Below, one piece after another: positions 1 through 6,311 of a stretch of DNA of 8,227 bases; position 1 is the stretch's first letter; the number at the start of each line of letters is the position of its first letter. The notes below the pieces were generated by a model. That model saw only the letters and a program-made list of their open reading frames with translations. It did not search any database and was not told where the DNA came from. A program made the position numbers and the translations under genes. This DNA is from Prevotella sp. UBA2456. GTDB taxonomy: Bacteria > Bacteroidota > Bacteroidia > Bacteroidales > Bacteroidaceae. The DNA lies in NCBI GenBank assembly GCA_002342415.1, contig DDPY01000019.1, positions 1 through 8,227 of the forward strand. The letters are read 5' to 3'.

Positions 1-80
1 GCCGTATCTTCGGCCCTGTGGCACGTGAGCTCCGCGCCGTGAATATGAAGGTCGTTTCTTTGGCACCTGAGGTACTTTAA
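1..80 (+). CDS. rplN: Large ribosomal subunit protein uL14 (L14), C-terminal end only
   Basis: Only the last 25 complete codons and the TAA stop are present; the gene begins before the window. The visible residues, starting RIFGPVARELR and ending SLAPEVL, are the highly conserved C-terminal tail of L14. This protein binds 23S rRNA near the intersubunit bridge and is normally about 120 residues long. Its place directly before rplX is the standard spc operon order. The reading frame starts at base 3, with bases 1-2 belonging to a codon cut by the edge. Twenty bases separate its stop from rplX, so co-transcription is very likely. Nothing can be said about its start or regulation from this window. 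Confidence 0.95.
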   Translation, partial: RIFGPVARELRAVNMKVVSLAPEVL

Positions 81-100
81 TTATTAAATGATAATAAGAA

Positions 101-418
101 ATGGCAAAGTTCAATATTAAGAAAAACGATACAGTCATCGTTCTGGCCGGTGAGGACAAGGGCAAGACTGGTAAGGTGCTGAAGGTTCTCGTTGAGAAGC
201 AGCGTGCTCTGGTGGAGGGCGTAAACATGGTCTCCAAGAGTGCTAAGCCCAGCGCCAAGAACCCGCAGGGAGGTATTGTGAAGCAGGAGGCTCCTATTCA
301 CATCTCTAATTTAAGTCTCATCGATCCGAAGAGCGGCAAGCCTACCCGTGTGTCTGTCAAGCACGAGGGTAAGAACGTGATTCGTGTTGCTAAAAAGTCA
401 GGGGAGGAGATTAAGTAA
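101..418 (+). CDS. rplX: Large ribosomal subunit protein uL24 (L24)
   Basis: A 105-residue protein that binds near the 5' end of 23S rRNA and helps start assembly of the 50S subunit. The N-terminal half is a KOW domain: residues 5-33 contain IKKNDTVIVLAG followed by the basic GKTGKVLKV turn. The C-terminal half holds NPQGGI and the strand LSLIDPKSGKPTRV, both usual in L24. Length fits the bacterial family. The ATG at 101 is the only sensible start; its leader is A-rich with no Shine-Dalgarno sequence, as is common in Bacteroidota. The TAA stop shares its last A with the ATG of rplE (TAATG), which suggests translational coupling between the two. Confidence 0.97.
   Translation: MAKFNIKKNDTVIVLAGEDKGKTGKVLKVLVEKQRALVEGVNMVSKSAKPSAKNPQGGIVKQEAPIHISNLSLIDPKSGKPTRVSVKHEGKNVIRVAKKSGEEIK
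401..409 (+). promoter_or_regulatory. Shine-Dalgarno-like sequence for rplE inside the end of rplX
   Basis: The purine run GGGGAGGAG lies 8 bases before the rplE ATG at 418, and its GGAGG core (403-407) ends 10 bases before that ATG. It also encodes Gly-Glu-Glu near the C terminus of L24, so codon choice alone could explain it. Together with the TAATG overlap it could support coupled re-initiation on rplE. Most genes in this window have no such sequence. Confidence 0.4.
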
Positions 419-975
419 TGGCAAATACAGCACAATTGAAGAAAGTGTATAACGAGCAGATTGCTCCGGCACTTGAGAAGCAGTTCAACTACAGTTCCAA
501 GATGCAGGTGCCCGTCCTGAAGAAGATTGTTGTCAATCAGGGCCTGGGCGATGCTACACAGGACAAGAAGATTATTGATGTGGCTATCAACGAGATTACC
601 ACCATTTGCGGTCAGAAGGCTGTGGCAACCTATTCCAAGAAGGATATTGCCAACTTCAAGCTCCGTAAGAAGATGCCTATCGGCGTGATGGTAACACTGC
701 GCCGTGAGCGCATGTACGAGTTCCTGGAGAAGCTGGTTCGCGTGGCTCTGCCCCGTATCCGCGACTTCAAGGGTATTGAGAGCAAGTTTGATGGCCGTGG
801 TAACTACACCCTCGGTATTCAGGAGCAGATTATCTTCCCTGAGATCAATATCGACACTGTAGACCGCATTCAGGGTATGAACATCACTTTCGTTACGTCT
901 GCCAAGACCGACGAGGAGGGTTACGCACTGCTGAAGGCTTTCGGTCTGCCGTTTAAGAACGCTAAAAACGATTAA
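418..975 (+). CDS. rplE: Large ribosomal subunit protein uL5 (L5)
   Basis: A 185-residue 5S rRNA-binding protein that forms the central protuberance of the 50S subunit with uL18 and contacts the P-site tRNA. The N-terminal segment has the conserved MQVPVLKKIVVNQGLGDA stretch (about residues 29-46). The middle carries KKDIANFKLRKKMPIGVMVTLRR (about 74-96), followed by RIRDFKGI and the RGNYTLGIQEQIIFPEI strand that is diagnostic for L5. Length is normal. The start overlaps the rplX stop by one base, and five bases separate its stop from rpsN. In E. coli, S8 represses the spc operon by binding near the rplX/rplE junction; I cannot show an equivalent site here. Confidence 0.98.
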   Translation: MANTAQLKKVYNEQIAPALEKQFNYSSKMQVPVLKKIVVNQGLGDATQDKKIIDVAINEITTICGQKAVATYSKKDIANFKLRKKMPIGVMVTLRRERMYEFLEKLVRVALPRIRDFKGIESKFDGRGNYTLGIQEQIIFPEINIDTVDRIQGMNITFVTSAKTDEEGYALLKAFGLPFKNAKND

Positions 976-980
976 GAGAT

Positions 981-1283
981 ATGGCAAAAGAATCAATGAA
1001 GGCTCGTGAGGTAAAGCGCGCTAAGCTCGTTGCCCGTTACGCCGAGAAGCGTGCAGCCTTGAAGAAGATTATCGCAACGTCTGAGGATCCCGCAGAGGCA
1101 TACGAGGCAGCTCGCAAGCTGCAGAGCATTCCCAAGAATGCCAATCCTATCCGTCTGCACAACCGCTGTAAGATCACTGGCCGTCCCAAGGGATATATGC
1201 GCCAGTTCGGTCTCAGCCGTATCCAGTTCCGTGAGATGGCATCAAACGGTCTGATTCCCGGCGTGAAGAAGGCAAGTTGGTAA
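981..1283 (+). CDS. rpsN: Small ribosomal subunit protein uS14, zinc-free (C-) long form
   Basis: A 100-residue protein of the 30S head that binds 16S rRNA and joins late in assembly. The signature NRCKITGRPKGYMRQFGLSR lies at residues 61-80, followed by IQFREMA and the C-terminal GVKKASW. The zinc form of S14 is about 61 residues long with two CxxC pairs; here the protein is long and Cys63 is the only cysteine, so it is the zinc-independent type. The ATG is five bases after the rplE stop, with no clear Shine-Dalgarno sequence. It is followed by a 78-base gap before rpsH, one of the longer gaps in the block. Confidence 0.98.
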   Translation: MAKESMKAREVKRAKLVARYAEKRAALKKIIATSEDPAEAYEAARKLQSIPKNANPIRLHNRCKITGRPKGYMRQFGLSRIQFREMASNGLIPGVKKASW

Positions 1284-1361
1284 TCTCCGCACCCGAAAGA
1301 AAAAAGAGAGTTAGTTTTTAATATTGTCGGGGTAGTCCCGATTAATTAAACAATTTATTTT
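1284..1361 (+). other. rpsN-rpsH intergenic leader with a small GC hairpin and a competing CCCGA copy
   Basis: This 78-base gap has no coding potential. TCGGG at 1327-1331 can pair with CCCGA at 1337-1341 across a five-base loop, and outer A/T pairs (1318-1322 with 1345-1349) could extend the stem beyond an internal loop. A second CCCGA at 1292-1296 could pair with the same TCGGG. The hairpin is not directly followed by a T-run, so a terminator is unlikely. I see no TAnnTTTG promoter element. It may be an mRNA leader structure ahead of rpsH, but the stem is short. Confidence 0.35.
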
Positions 1362-1757
1362 ATGACAGATCCAATAGCAGATTATCTGACCAGACTCAGA
1401 AACGCCATCATGGCTAATCACCGTGTTGTTGAGGTTCCTGCGTCTAACTTGAAGAAGGAAATCACTAAAATCCTCTTCGAGAAGGGTTACATCCTGAACT
1501 ACAAGTTCATTGAGGATGGCCCTCAGGGTACTATCAAGGTTGCCTTGAAGTACGACCCGGCCACGAAGGCTAATGCCATCAAGTGCCTGAAGCGCGTGTC
1601 AACACCAGGTCTTCGTAAGTACACTGGTTATAAGGACATGCCGAGAGTTATTAACGGATTAGGTATTGCCATCTTATCTACATCCCAAGGTGTAATGACA
1701 GACAAGGAGGCTTCACAGCTGAAGATTGGCGGTGAGGTGCTTTGCTACGTTTATTAA
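1362..1757 (+). CDS. rpsH: Small ribosomal subunit protein uS8 (S8)
   Basis: A 131-residue protein that binds the central domain of 16S rRNA and is a primary assembly protein of the 30S platform. The N terminus reads MTDPIADYLTRLRNA, as in nearly all bacterial S8. The C-terminal RNA-binding signature GLGIAILSTSQGVMTDKEA is at residues 99-117, and the protein ends in GGEVLCYVY. Length is typical. In E. coli S8 is the translational repressor of the spc operon, which makes the structured gap just upstream worth noting, but no S8 site can be proven here. The leader is A/T-rich with no Shine-Dalgarno sequence. rplF starts 15 bases after the stop. Confidence 0.98.
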   Translation: MTDPIADYLTRLRNAIMANHRVVEVPASNLKKEITKILFEKGYILNYKFIEDGPQGTIKVALKYDPATKANAIKCLKRVSTPGLRKYTGYKDMPRVINGLGIAILSTSQGVMTDKEASQLKIGGEVLCYVY

Positions 1758-1759
1758 TT

Positions 1760-1764
1760 GGAGG
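1760..1764 (+). promoter_or_regulatory. Strong Shine-Dalgarno sequence for rplF
   Basis: GGAGG lies eight bases before the ATG at 1773, a perfect match to the anti-Shine-Dalgarno core at standard spacing. It supports ATG 1773 over the in-frame TTG at 1758, since that TTG would put the ribosome-binding site inside the coding sequence. Such sites are uncommon in Bacteroidota. Confidence 0.75.
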
Positions 1765-1772
1765 ACCTGAAT

Positions 1773-2342
1773 ATGTCAAGAATAGGAAAATTGCCAATTA
1801 GTATCCCTGCCGGCGTTACGGTTGCCCAGGGTCAGGACGGTGTTATTACAGTGAAAGGTCCCAAGGGTGAGCTCTCTCAGAAGGTCGACGCTTCCATCAA
1901 AGTGAAAATCGAGGATGGACACGTTACATTCGAGATTGATGAGAACAGCCCTGTGAATATTAAGCAGAAGCAGGCTTTCCATGGCCTCTATCGTGCTCTT
2001 GTCAACAATATGGTTGTTGGTGTAAGCGAGGGTTACAAGAAGGAGATGGAGCTTGTTGGCGTAGGTTATCGTGTTTCTAACCAGGGCAACATCATCGAGT
2101 TTGCACTTGGCTATACACACCCCATCTTCATCCAGCTTCCGAAGGAGGTCAAGGTGGAAACCAAGATGGAGCGTAACCAGAACCCCCAGATTATTCTGGA
2201 GTCTTGCGACAAGCAGTTGCTCGGAATGATTTGTGCAAAAATTCGTTCTTTCCGTATGCCGGAGCCTTACAAGGGTAAGGGTATCTTGTTCAAGGGCGAG
2301 GTTATCCGCCGCAAGTCGGGTAAGTCAGCCTCCGCTAAGTAA
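1773..2342 (+). CDS. rplF: Large ribosomal subunit protein uL6 (L6)
   Basis: A 189-residue protein that binds 23S rRNA near the sarcin-ricin loop and the factor-binding region. It has the usual two tandem L6 domains: the first begins MSRIGKLPI and includes ITVKGPKGELS, and the second contains VGVGYR and ends with the signature PEPYKGKGI at residues 163-171, followed by a basic tail ending SGKSASAK. The reading frame extends five codons upstream to a TTG at 1758, but MSRIGKLP is the conserved N terminus and a GGAGG sits eight bases before the ATG, so 1773 is chosen. It lies 15 bases after rpsH and is followed by a repeat-built leader before rplR. Confidence 0.97.
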   Translation: MSRIGKLPISIPAGVTVAQGQDGVITVKGPKGELSQKVDASIKVKIEDGHVTFEIDENSPVNIKQKQAFHGLYRALVNNMVVGVSEGYKKEMELVGVGYRVSNQGNIIEFALGYTHPIFIQLPKEVKVETKMERNQNPQIILESCDKQLLGMICAKIRSFRMPEPYKGKGILFKGEVIRRKSGKSASAK

Positions 2343-2350
2343 TCTCAAAC

Positions 2351-2381
2351 ATTGAAAGATTGAAAAATTAAAGAATTGAAG
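2351..2381 (+). repeat. Tandem 8-base repeat (ATTGAAAR) in the rplR leader
   Basis: Four consecutive units fill most of the 42-base rplF-rplR gap: ATTGAAAG (2351-2358), ATTGAAAA (2359-2366), ATTAAAGA (2367-2374) and ATTGAAG (2375-2381, one base short). They run straight into ATT-ATG, the rplR start. The result is an A-rich, probably unstructured leader without a Shine-Dalgarno sequence. Confidence 0.75.
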
Positions 2382-2384
2382 ATT

Positions 2385-2729
2385 ATGACAACAAAGAAAG
2401 TAGAAAGACGAATTAAGATTAAATATAGAATTCGCAAGAACGTATTCGGTACTGCCGAGCGTCCCCGTATGAGCGTGTTCCGCTCTAACAAGCAGATCTA
2501 CGTTCAGGTGATCAATGATTTGGAAGGTAAAACACTTGCATCAGCATCGTCTATCGGCATGGAGGCTATGCCGAAGATTGAGCAGGCTGAGAAGGTTGGT
2601 GAGCTGGTGGCCAAGAAGGCTCAGGAGGCAGGCATCTCTGCTGTTGTCTTCGACCGTAATGGCTATCTCTATCATGGCCGTGTAAAGTCTCTGGCTGATG
2701 CAGCTCGTAAAGGTGGACTTAAATTTTAA
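2385..2729 (+). CDS. rplR: Large ribosomal subunit protein uL18 (L18)
   Basis: A 114-residue protein that binds 5S rRNA together with uL5 and carries it into the central protuberance. The basic N terminus (KKVERRIKIKYRIRKN) leads into the conserved GTAERPRMSVFRSNKQIYVQVI segment (residues 22-43). The C-terminal signature FDRNGYLYHGRVKSLADAAR is at 89-108, ending in GGLKF. The frame could begin at a TTG at 2376, but the ATG at 2385 gives the normal L18 N terminus and is preferred. The start is preceded by tandem ATTGAAAR repeats and GATT, with no Shine-Dalgarno sequence. Only six bases separate its stop from rpsE. Confidence 0.97.
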   Translation: MTTKKVERRIKIKYRIRKNVFGTAERPRMSVFRSNKQIYVQVINDLEGKTLASASSIGMEAMPKIEQAEKVGELVAKKAQEAGISAVVFDRNGYLYHGRVKSLADAARKGGLKF

Positions 2730-2735
2730 ACGATT

Positions 2736-3248
2736 ATGGCAATGAACAAAGTTAAGATTAATAGCGACGTAGAGTTGAAAGACAGACTGGTTGCCATCAA
2801 CCGTGTTACCAAGGTAACGAAGGGTGGTCGCACCTTTACTTTCGCAGCTATTGTTGTTGTCGGTGACGGCAACGGCATCATCGGCTGGGGCTTGGGTAAG
2901 GCTGGCGAAGTTACCGCCGCCATCGCCAAAGGTGTAGAGGCAGCCAAGAAGAATCTGGTGAAAGTTCCCGTTCTGAAGGGTACTATTCCTCACGAGATGG
3001 AGGCCCGCTTCGGTGGTGCTCAGGTATTCCTTCGTCCCGCTGCTGCCGGTACTGGTCTGGTGGCCGGTGGTGCTATGCGTGCCGTATTGGAGAGCGTAGG
3101 CGTGAAGGACGTGCTGGCTAAGTCGAAGGGTTCTTCTAACCCCCACAACTTGGTAAAGGCTACTATCGAGGCACTGAGCCAGATGCGTGATGCCTACACT
3201 GTTGCAGGCACTCGCGGTATCAGTATGAATAAAGTGTTTAACGGATAA
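2736..3248 (+). CDS. rpsE: Small ribosomal subunit protein uS5 (S5)
   Basis: A 170-residue protein of the 30S body near the decoding centre, with roles in translational accuracy and mRNA unwinding at the entry tunnel. The double-stranded RNA-binding-like N-terminal domain spans about residues 12-77 and includes the S5 signature KGGRTFTFAAIVVVGDGNGIIG (29-50). The C-terminal domain contains IPHEMEARFGGAQVFLRPA and GAMRAVLESVGVKDVLAKSKGSSN. The start MAMNKVKI matches what I know of Bacteroidales S5; an internal ATG two codons on is possible but less likely. GATT directly precedes the ATG. rpmD begins 14 bases after the stop. Confidence 0.98.
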   Translation: MAMNKVKINSDVELKDRLVAINRVTKVTKGGRTFTFAAIVVVGDGNGIIGWGLGKAGEVTAAIAKGVEAAKKNLVKVPVLKGTIPHEMEARFGGAQVFLRPAAAGTGLVAGGAMRAVLESVGVKDVLAKSKGSSNPHNLVKATIEALSQMRDAYTVAGTRGISMNKVFNG

Positions 3249-3250
3249 AA

Positions 3251-3254
3251 GGAG
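3251..3254 (+). promoter_or_regulatory. Shine-Dalgarno sequence for rpmD
   Basis: GGAG within AAAAGGAG (3247-3254) lies eight bases before the ATG at 3263. The spacing and match are as good as in a typical E. coli gene, and the site sits immediately after the rpsE stop codon. Confidence 0.65.
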
Positions 3255-3262
3255 ACAGAACT

Positions 3263-3439
3263 ATGGCAACTATTAAGATTAAGCAGATTAAGAGCAAGAT
3301 CGGTTATCCTGTTGACCAGAAGCGTACACTCCAGGCGCTGGGTCTTCACAAGATTTCTCAGGTCGTAGAGAAGGAAGATACTCCTGTCATCCGCGGTATG
3401 ATCCGCAAGGTTCACCACCTCGTGGAGGTTATCGGTTAA
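3263..3439 (+). CDS. rpmD: Large ribosomal subunit protein uL30 (L30)
   Basis: A 58-residue protein of the 50S subunit, easily missed because it is short. The translation starts MATIKIKQIKSKIGYP, with the family's IKQIKSxIG opening, continues QKRTLQALGLHKISQVVEKEDTP (residues 19-41) and ends IRGMIRKVHHLVEVIG. This is the full bacterial L30 fold of a single alpha/beta domain, at the usual length. It sits between rpsE and rplO, exactly where the spc operon places it. A Shine-Dalgarno sequence supports the ATG at 3263. A 32-base A/T-rich gap follows before rplO. Confidence 0.96.
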   Translation: MATIKIKQIKSKIGYPVDQKRTLQALGLHKISQVVEKEDTPVIRGMIRKVHHLVEVIG

Positions 3440-3471
3440 TTTAATCACAATTTAATAAAACAGATACGATT

Positions 3472-3918
3472 ATGAAACTACATACTTTAAAACCAGCTGA
3501 GGGCTCTACCCATTCACGTCGTAGAATCGGTCGCGGACCTGGTTCAGGTCTGGGCGGTACTTCTACTCGTGGTCACAAGGGTGCCAAGGCTCGTTCAGGT
3601 TATAAGAAGAAGATTGGTTTCGAAGGTGGTCAGATGCCTCTGCAGCGTCGTGTTCCGAAGTCTGGCTTCAAGAACATCAACCACAAAGAGTATTTCGCTG
3701 TCAATCTTTCTACTCTGCAGAAGCTGGCAGAGGAGAAGAACCTCACCAAGATTGGTGTTGCCGAGCTGGTAGCAGCTCGTCTGACCAATGGCAAGGAGCT
3801 GATCAAGATTCTTGGCAATGGTGAGCTGAAGGCAAAGATTGATGTAGAGGCCAACGCCTTCTCAAAGACTGCCGAGGAAGCTATCAAGGCAGTAGGTGGT
3901 AACGCAACAATTATCTAG
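3472..3918 (+). CDS. rplO: Large ribosomal subunit protein uL15 (L15)
   Basis: A 148-residue late-assembly protein of the 50S subunit. The extended N-terminal arm is glycine- and arginine-rich (RRRIGRGPGSGLGGTSTRGHKG, about residues 16-37) and reaches into rRNA, followed by FEGGQMPLQRRVPKSGF (50-66). The globular C-terminal domain has the signature region IKILGNGELKAKIDVEANAFSKTA (111-134). Length is typical. The start has GATT directly before ATG and no Shine-Dalgarno sequence. The stop lies eight bases before secY; the two are adjacent in most bacteria, and expression of secY from the ribosomal transcript is expected here. Confidence 0.98.
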   Translation: MKLHTLKPAEGSTHSRRRIGRGPGSGLGGTSTRGHKGAKARSGYKKKIGFEGGQMPLQRRVPKSGFKNINHKEYFAVNLSTLQKLAEEKNLTKIGVAELVAARLTNGKELIKILGNGELKAKIDVEANAFSKTAEEAIKAVGGNATII

Positions 3919-3926
3919 ACAAGACA

Positions 3927-5267
3927 ATGAAGAAGTTAATAGAGACACTGAAGAACATTTGGAAGATTGAGGACTTGCGCCAGCGCATCCTCATCACAAT
4001 GCTGTTTGTAGCAATCTACCGTTTCGGCTCGTTCGTCGTGCTGCCTGGTATCAATCCGGCTATGCTGGACAAACTGCAGTCGCAGACTGCCGGTGGCTTG
4101 ATGTCACTGCTGGACATGTTCTCAGGAGGTGCATTCTCCAACGCATCTATCTTTGCGCTTGGAATCATGCCTTACATCTCTGCTTCTATCGTTATGCAGC
4201 TCCTCGCTGTTGCTGTACCTTATTTCCAGAAGATGCAGCGTGAGGGTGAGAGCGGTCGCAAAAAGATTATGACTTATACTCGCTACCTGACGGTCGCTAT
4301 CCTGATCTTCCAGGCTCCGAGTTATCTCATCAATCTGCGTATGCAGGCCGGTGCTGCCTTGGCATCGGGTATTAGCTGGAATGTGTTTATCATTCCTGCC
4401 ACGATTATCCTTGCCGCAGGCAGTATGTTCATCCTCTGGCTCGGTGAGCGCATTACCGATAAGGGTATAGGAAATGGTATCTCACTGATCATTATGATTG
4501 GTATTATTGCCCGCCTCCCGCAGGCATTCATTCAGGAGGTGACTTCTCGCTTTACTGCCATCACTGGTGGCGGTCTGGTGATGTTCCTCGTGGAGATTAT
4601 CATTCTCTATGCAGTTGTATGTGCAGCTATCGTTCTGGTACAGGGTGTTCGCAAGATACCCGTACAGTATGCTAAGCGTCTTGTCGGAGGCCAGCAGGTA
4701 GGTGGTGCTCGTCAGTATATCCCTCTGAAGCTGTTCGCAGCCAATGTGATGCCTATCATCTTTGCTCAGGCATTGATGTTCATTCCCTTGGCTTTCGTTC
4801 AGTATGCAGCACCTGAGAATGCTAACTGGTTCGTACGTTCCATGCTCGATCATCACAGCTGGATGTACAATCTCATCTTTGCATTCCTGATTATTGCCTT
4901 CACCTACTTCTACACTGCAATTACGCTCAACCCGACGCAGATGGCTGAGGACATGAAGCGAAACAATGGCTTTATCCCTGGTATCAAGCCCGGTAAGCCG
5001 ACAGCCGACTTCATCGACGAGGTGATGTCACGCATCACTCTCCCCGGTTCGCTGTTTATCGCGTTTATCGCTATCATGCCTGCCTTTGCAAGTCTGTTGA
5101 ATGTGCAGGATGCCTTCTCTCAGTTCTTCGGTGGTACCTCCCTGCTGATTCTCGTGGGTGTCGTTCTCGACACACTGCAGCAGATTGAGAGCCACCTGCT
5201 CATGCGTCACTACGACGGTCTGCTTAACTCGGGCCGTATTCATGGACGTGGTATGAGTGCATACTAA
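3927..5267 (+). CDS. secY: Protein translocase channel subunit SecY
   Basis: A 446-residue inner-membrane protein, the pore of the SecYEG channel that exports unfolded proteins and inserts membrane proteins with SecA and ribosomes. Ten hydrophobic segments can be followed, beginning at about residues 19-39 and ending near 402-416. The stretch SGGAFSNASIFALGIMPYISASI (66-88) covers the plug and second segment. GERITDKGIGNGISLII (173-189) is the usual SecY signature, and VRKIPVQYAKR (241-251) is the fourth cytoplasmic loop. The fifth loop NPTQMAEDMKRNNGFIPGIKPG (335-356) binds SecA and ribosomes; its GIKPG has Lys354 where E. coli has the important arginine of GIRPG. The gene lies eight bases after rplO and six before map. 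Confidence 0.98.
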   Translation: MKKLIETLKNIWKIEDLRQRILITMLFVAIYRFGSFVVLPGINPAMLDKLQSQTAGGLMSLLDMFSGGAFSNASIFALGIMPYISASIVMQLLAVAVPYFQKMQREGESGRKKIMTYTRYLTVAILIFQAPSYLINLRMQAGAALASGISWNVFIIPATIILAAGSMFILWLGERITDKGIGNGISLIIMIGIIARLPQAFIQEVTSRFTAITGGGLVMFLVEIIILYAVVCAAIVLVQGVRKIPVQYAKRLVGGQQVGGARQYIPLKLFAANVMPIIFAQALMFIPLAFVQYAAPENANWFVRSMLDHHSWMYNLIFAFLIIAFTYFYTAITLNPTQMAEDMKRNNGFIPGIKPGKPTADFIDEVMSRITLPGSLFIAFIAIMPAFASLLNVQDAFSQFFGGTSLLILVGVVLDTLQQIESHLLMRHYDGLLNSGRIHGRGMSAY

Positions 5268-5273
5268 ACCGGT

Positions 5274-6074
5274 ATGAAGATCTTTCTGAAGACAGAAGAC
5301 GAAATCGAGCTGATGCGTCAGGCCAACCAGCTTGTTGGTAGGACCCTTGGCGAATTGGCAAAGCATATCAAGCCTGGCGTAACGACCCTCCAGTTGGACC
5401 GTATTGCCGACGAATTTATTCGCGACAATGGAGCAGTCCCGACATTCAAGGGGTTCCCCAATCCATATGGAGGGCCGTTCCCTGCCAGCATCTGCACCTC
5501 GGTCAATGATGTCGTGGTGCATGGTGTGCCAAACGATCAGACAGTGCTCAAGGACGGGGATATCATCTCTATCGACTGCGGCACGCTGCTGAATGGTTTC
5601 TGTGGTGACTCCTGCTACACTTTCTGTGTAGGCGAAGTCAGCGACGAAGTCAAGGAGTTGCTTCGTACAACCAAAGAGTCGCTGTATAAGGGTATCGATC
5701 AGGCTGTAGCCGGTCATCACCTTGGCGACATCAGCAGTGCTGTTCAGGAGCATTGTGAGGCTCATGGCTATGGAATAGTGCGTGAACTCACTGGTCATGG
5801 CATCGGACACGAGATGCACGAAGATCCTCAGGTGCCCAACTACGGACGACGTGGCAACGGAGTCATGCTGAAGGCATCGATGTGTATCGCCATCGAACCG
5901 ATGGTAACAATGGGCAAACGCGATATCTGGCTCGACCAGGACCGCTGGACCATTCGCACCCGCGACGGCAAGCCGGCTGCTCATTTCGAGCATACCATTG
6001 CCATCAGAAAAGGTCAGGCTGAGATATTGTCTTCGTTCGAAGAAGTTCAAAACATAGAAGGTAAATTATATTAG
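5274..6074 (+). CDS. map: Methionine aminopeptidase type I
   Basis: A 266-residue cytosolic metalloenzyme that removes the initiator methionine from new proteins when the second residue is small. All five expected metal ligands are visible: Asp101 (SIDCG), Asp112 (GDSCYT), His175 (GHGIGHE), Glu208 (AIEPMV) and Glu239 (FEHTI). The catalytic-pocket histidines His83 (VVHGVP) and His182 (MHEDP) are also present. It has no N-terminal zinc-finger extension, so it is the short type Ia form. It lies six bases after secY and one base before infA (TAGGATG), so translation is probably coupled. Many proteins encoded here begin Met-Ala or Met-Ser, which are typical substrates. The adjacent adk found in many other bacteria is absent. 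Confidence 0.97.
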   Translation: MKIFLKTEDEIELMRQANQLVGRTLGELAKHIKPGVTTLQLDRIADEFIRDNGAVPTFKGFPNPYGGPFPASICTSVNDVVVHGVPNDQTVLKDGDIISIDCGTLLNGFCGDSCYTFCVGEVSDEVKELLRTTKESLYKGIDQAVAGHHLGDISSAVQEHCEAHGYGIVRELTGHGIGHEMHEDPQVPNYGRRGNGVMLKASMCIAIEPMVTMGKRDIWLDQDRWTIRTRDGKPAAHFEHTIAIRKGQAEILSSFEEVQNIEGKLY

Positions 6075-6075
6075 G

Positions 6076-6294
6076 ATGGCAAAACAAGGTGCTATTGAAC
6101 AAGACGGAACCATCGTAGAGGCATTATCGAATGCCATGTTCCGAGTAGAGTTGGAAAACGGTGTGCCTATCATCGCACACATCTCTGGTAAGATGCGTAT
6201 GCACTACATCAAGATTCTGCCCGGCGACAAGGTGAGGGTAGAGATGAGTCCCTACGACCTGACTAAAGGAAGAATTGTATTCAGATACAAATAA
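6076..6294 (+). CDS. infA: Translation initiation factor IF-1
   Basis: A 72-residue single OB-fold (S1-like) protein that occupies the 30S A site during initiation and helps IF-2 and IF-3. The opening MAKQGAIEQDGTIVEALSNAMFRVELENG and the closing KILPGDKVRVEMSPYDLTKGRIVFRYK are nearly invariant across bacteria, and the length is exactly that of the family. The start is one base after the map stop, with only a weak purine stretch (AGGATG), so it probably depends on ribosomes finishing map. Its neighbours rpmJ downstream and map upstream are the usual Bacteroidales arrangement. Confidence 0.98.
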   Translation: MAKQGAIEQDGTIVEALSNAMFRVELENGVPIIAHISGKMRMHYIKILPGDKVRVEMSPYDLTKGRIVFRYK

Positions 6295-6297
6295 TTT

Positions 6298-6302
6298 AGG
6301 AG
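6298..6302 (+). promoter_or_regulatory. Shine-Dalgarno sequence for rpmJ
   Basis: AGGAG lies nine bases before the ATG at 6312, in the 17-base gap after infA. It is one of only a few clear Shine-Dalgarno sequences in the window. Confidence 0.65.
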
Positions 6303-6311
6303 ACATATAAA

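Noticed and set aside
298..996. A 232-codon open frame on the - strand across rplE
   Set aside because: Over rplE it is codon-aligned to the sense gene and open for the same codon-use reason. It has no recognisable domain, and rplE is unmistakable.
1327..1341. A rho-independent terminator after rpsN
   Set aside because: The GC stem is only five pairs and is followed by ATTAATTAAA, not a T-run; stopping here would also cut the operon in two with no promoter seen before rpsH.
1758..1772. Five-codon upstream extension of rplF from a TTG
   Set aside because: The GGAGG site and the conserved MSRIGKLP start both support ATG 1773.
2376..2384. Three-codon upstream extension of rplR from a TTG
   Set aside because: The TTG is part of the tandem repeat, and the ATG at 2385 gives the normal L18 N terminus.
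2541..3146. A 201-codon open frame on the - strand opposite rplR and rpsE
   Set aside because: It lies wholly opposite two certain ribosomal genes and shows no family features or start signal.
4148..4156. TATCTTTGC, a perfect -7 promoter element match
   Set aside because: It lies inside secY and encodes Ser-Ile-Phe-Ala in the conserved second segment. No gene starts nearby, so chance is the better explanation.
5028..6050. A 340-codon open frame on the - strand across the end of secY and most of map
   Set aside because: Its codons are the exact reverse complements of the secY and map codons. It stays open because sense TTA, CTA and TCA codons, which would read as stops, are rarely used there. 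The protein resembles no family I know, and both sense genes are certain.
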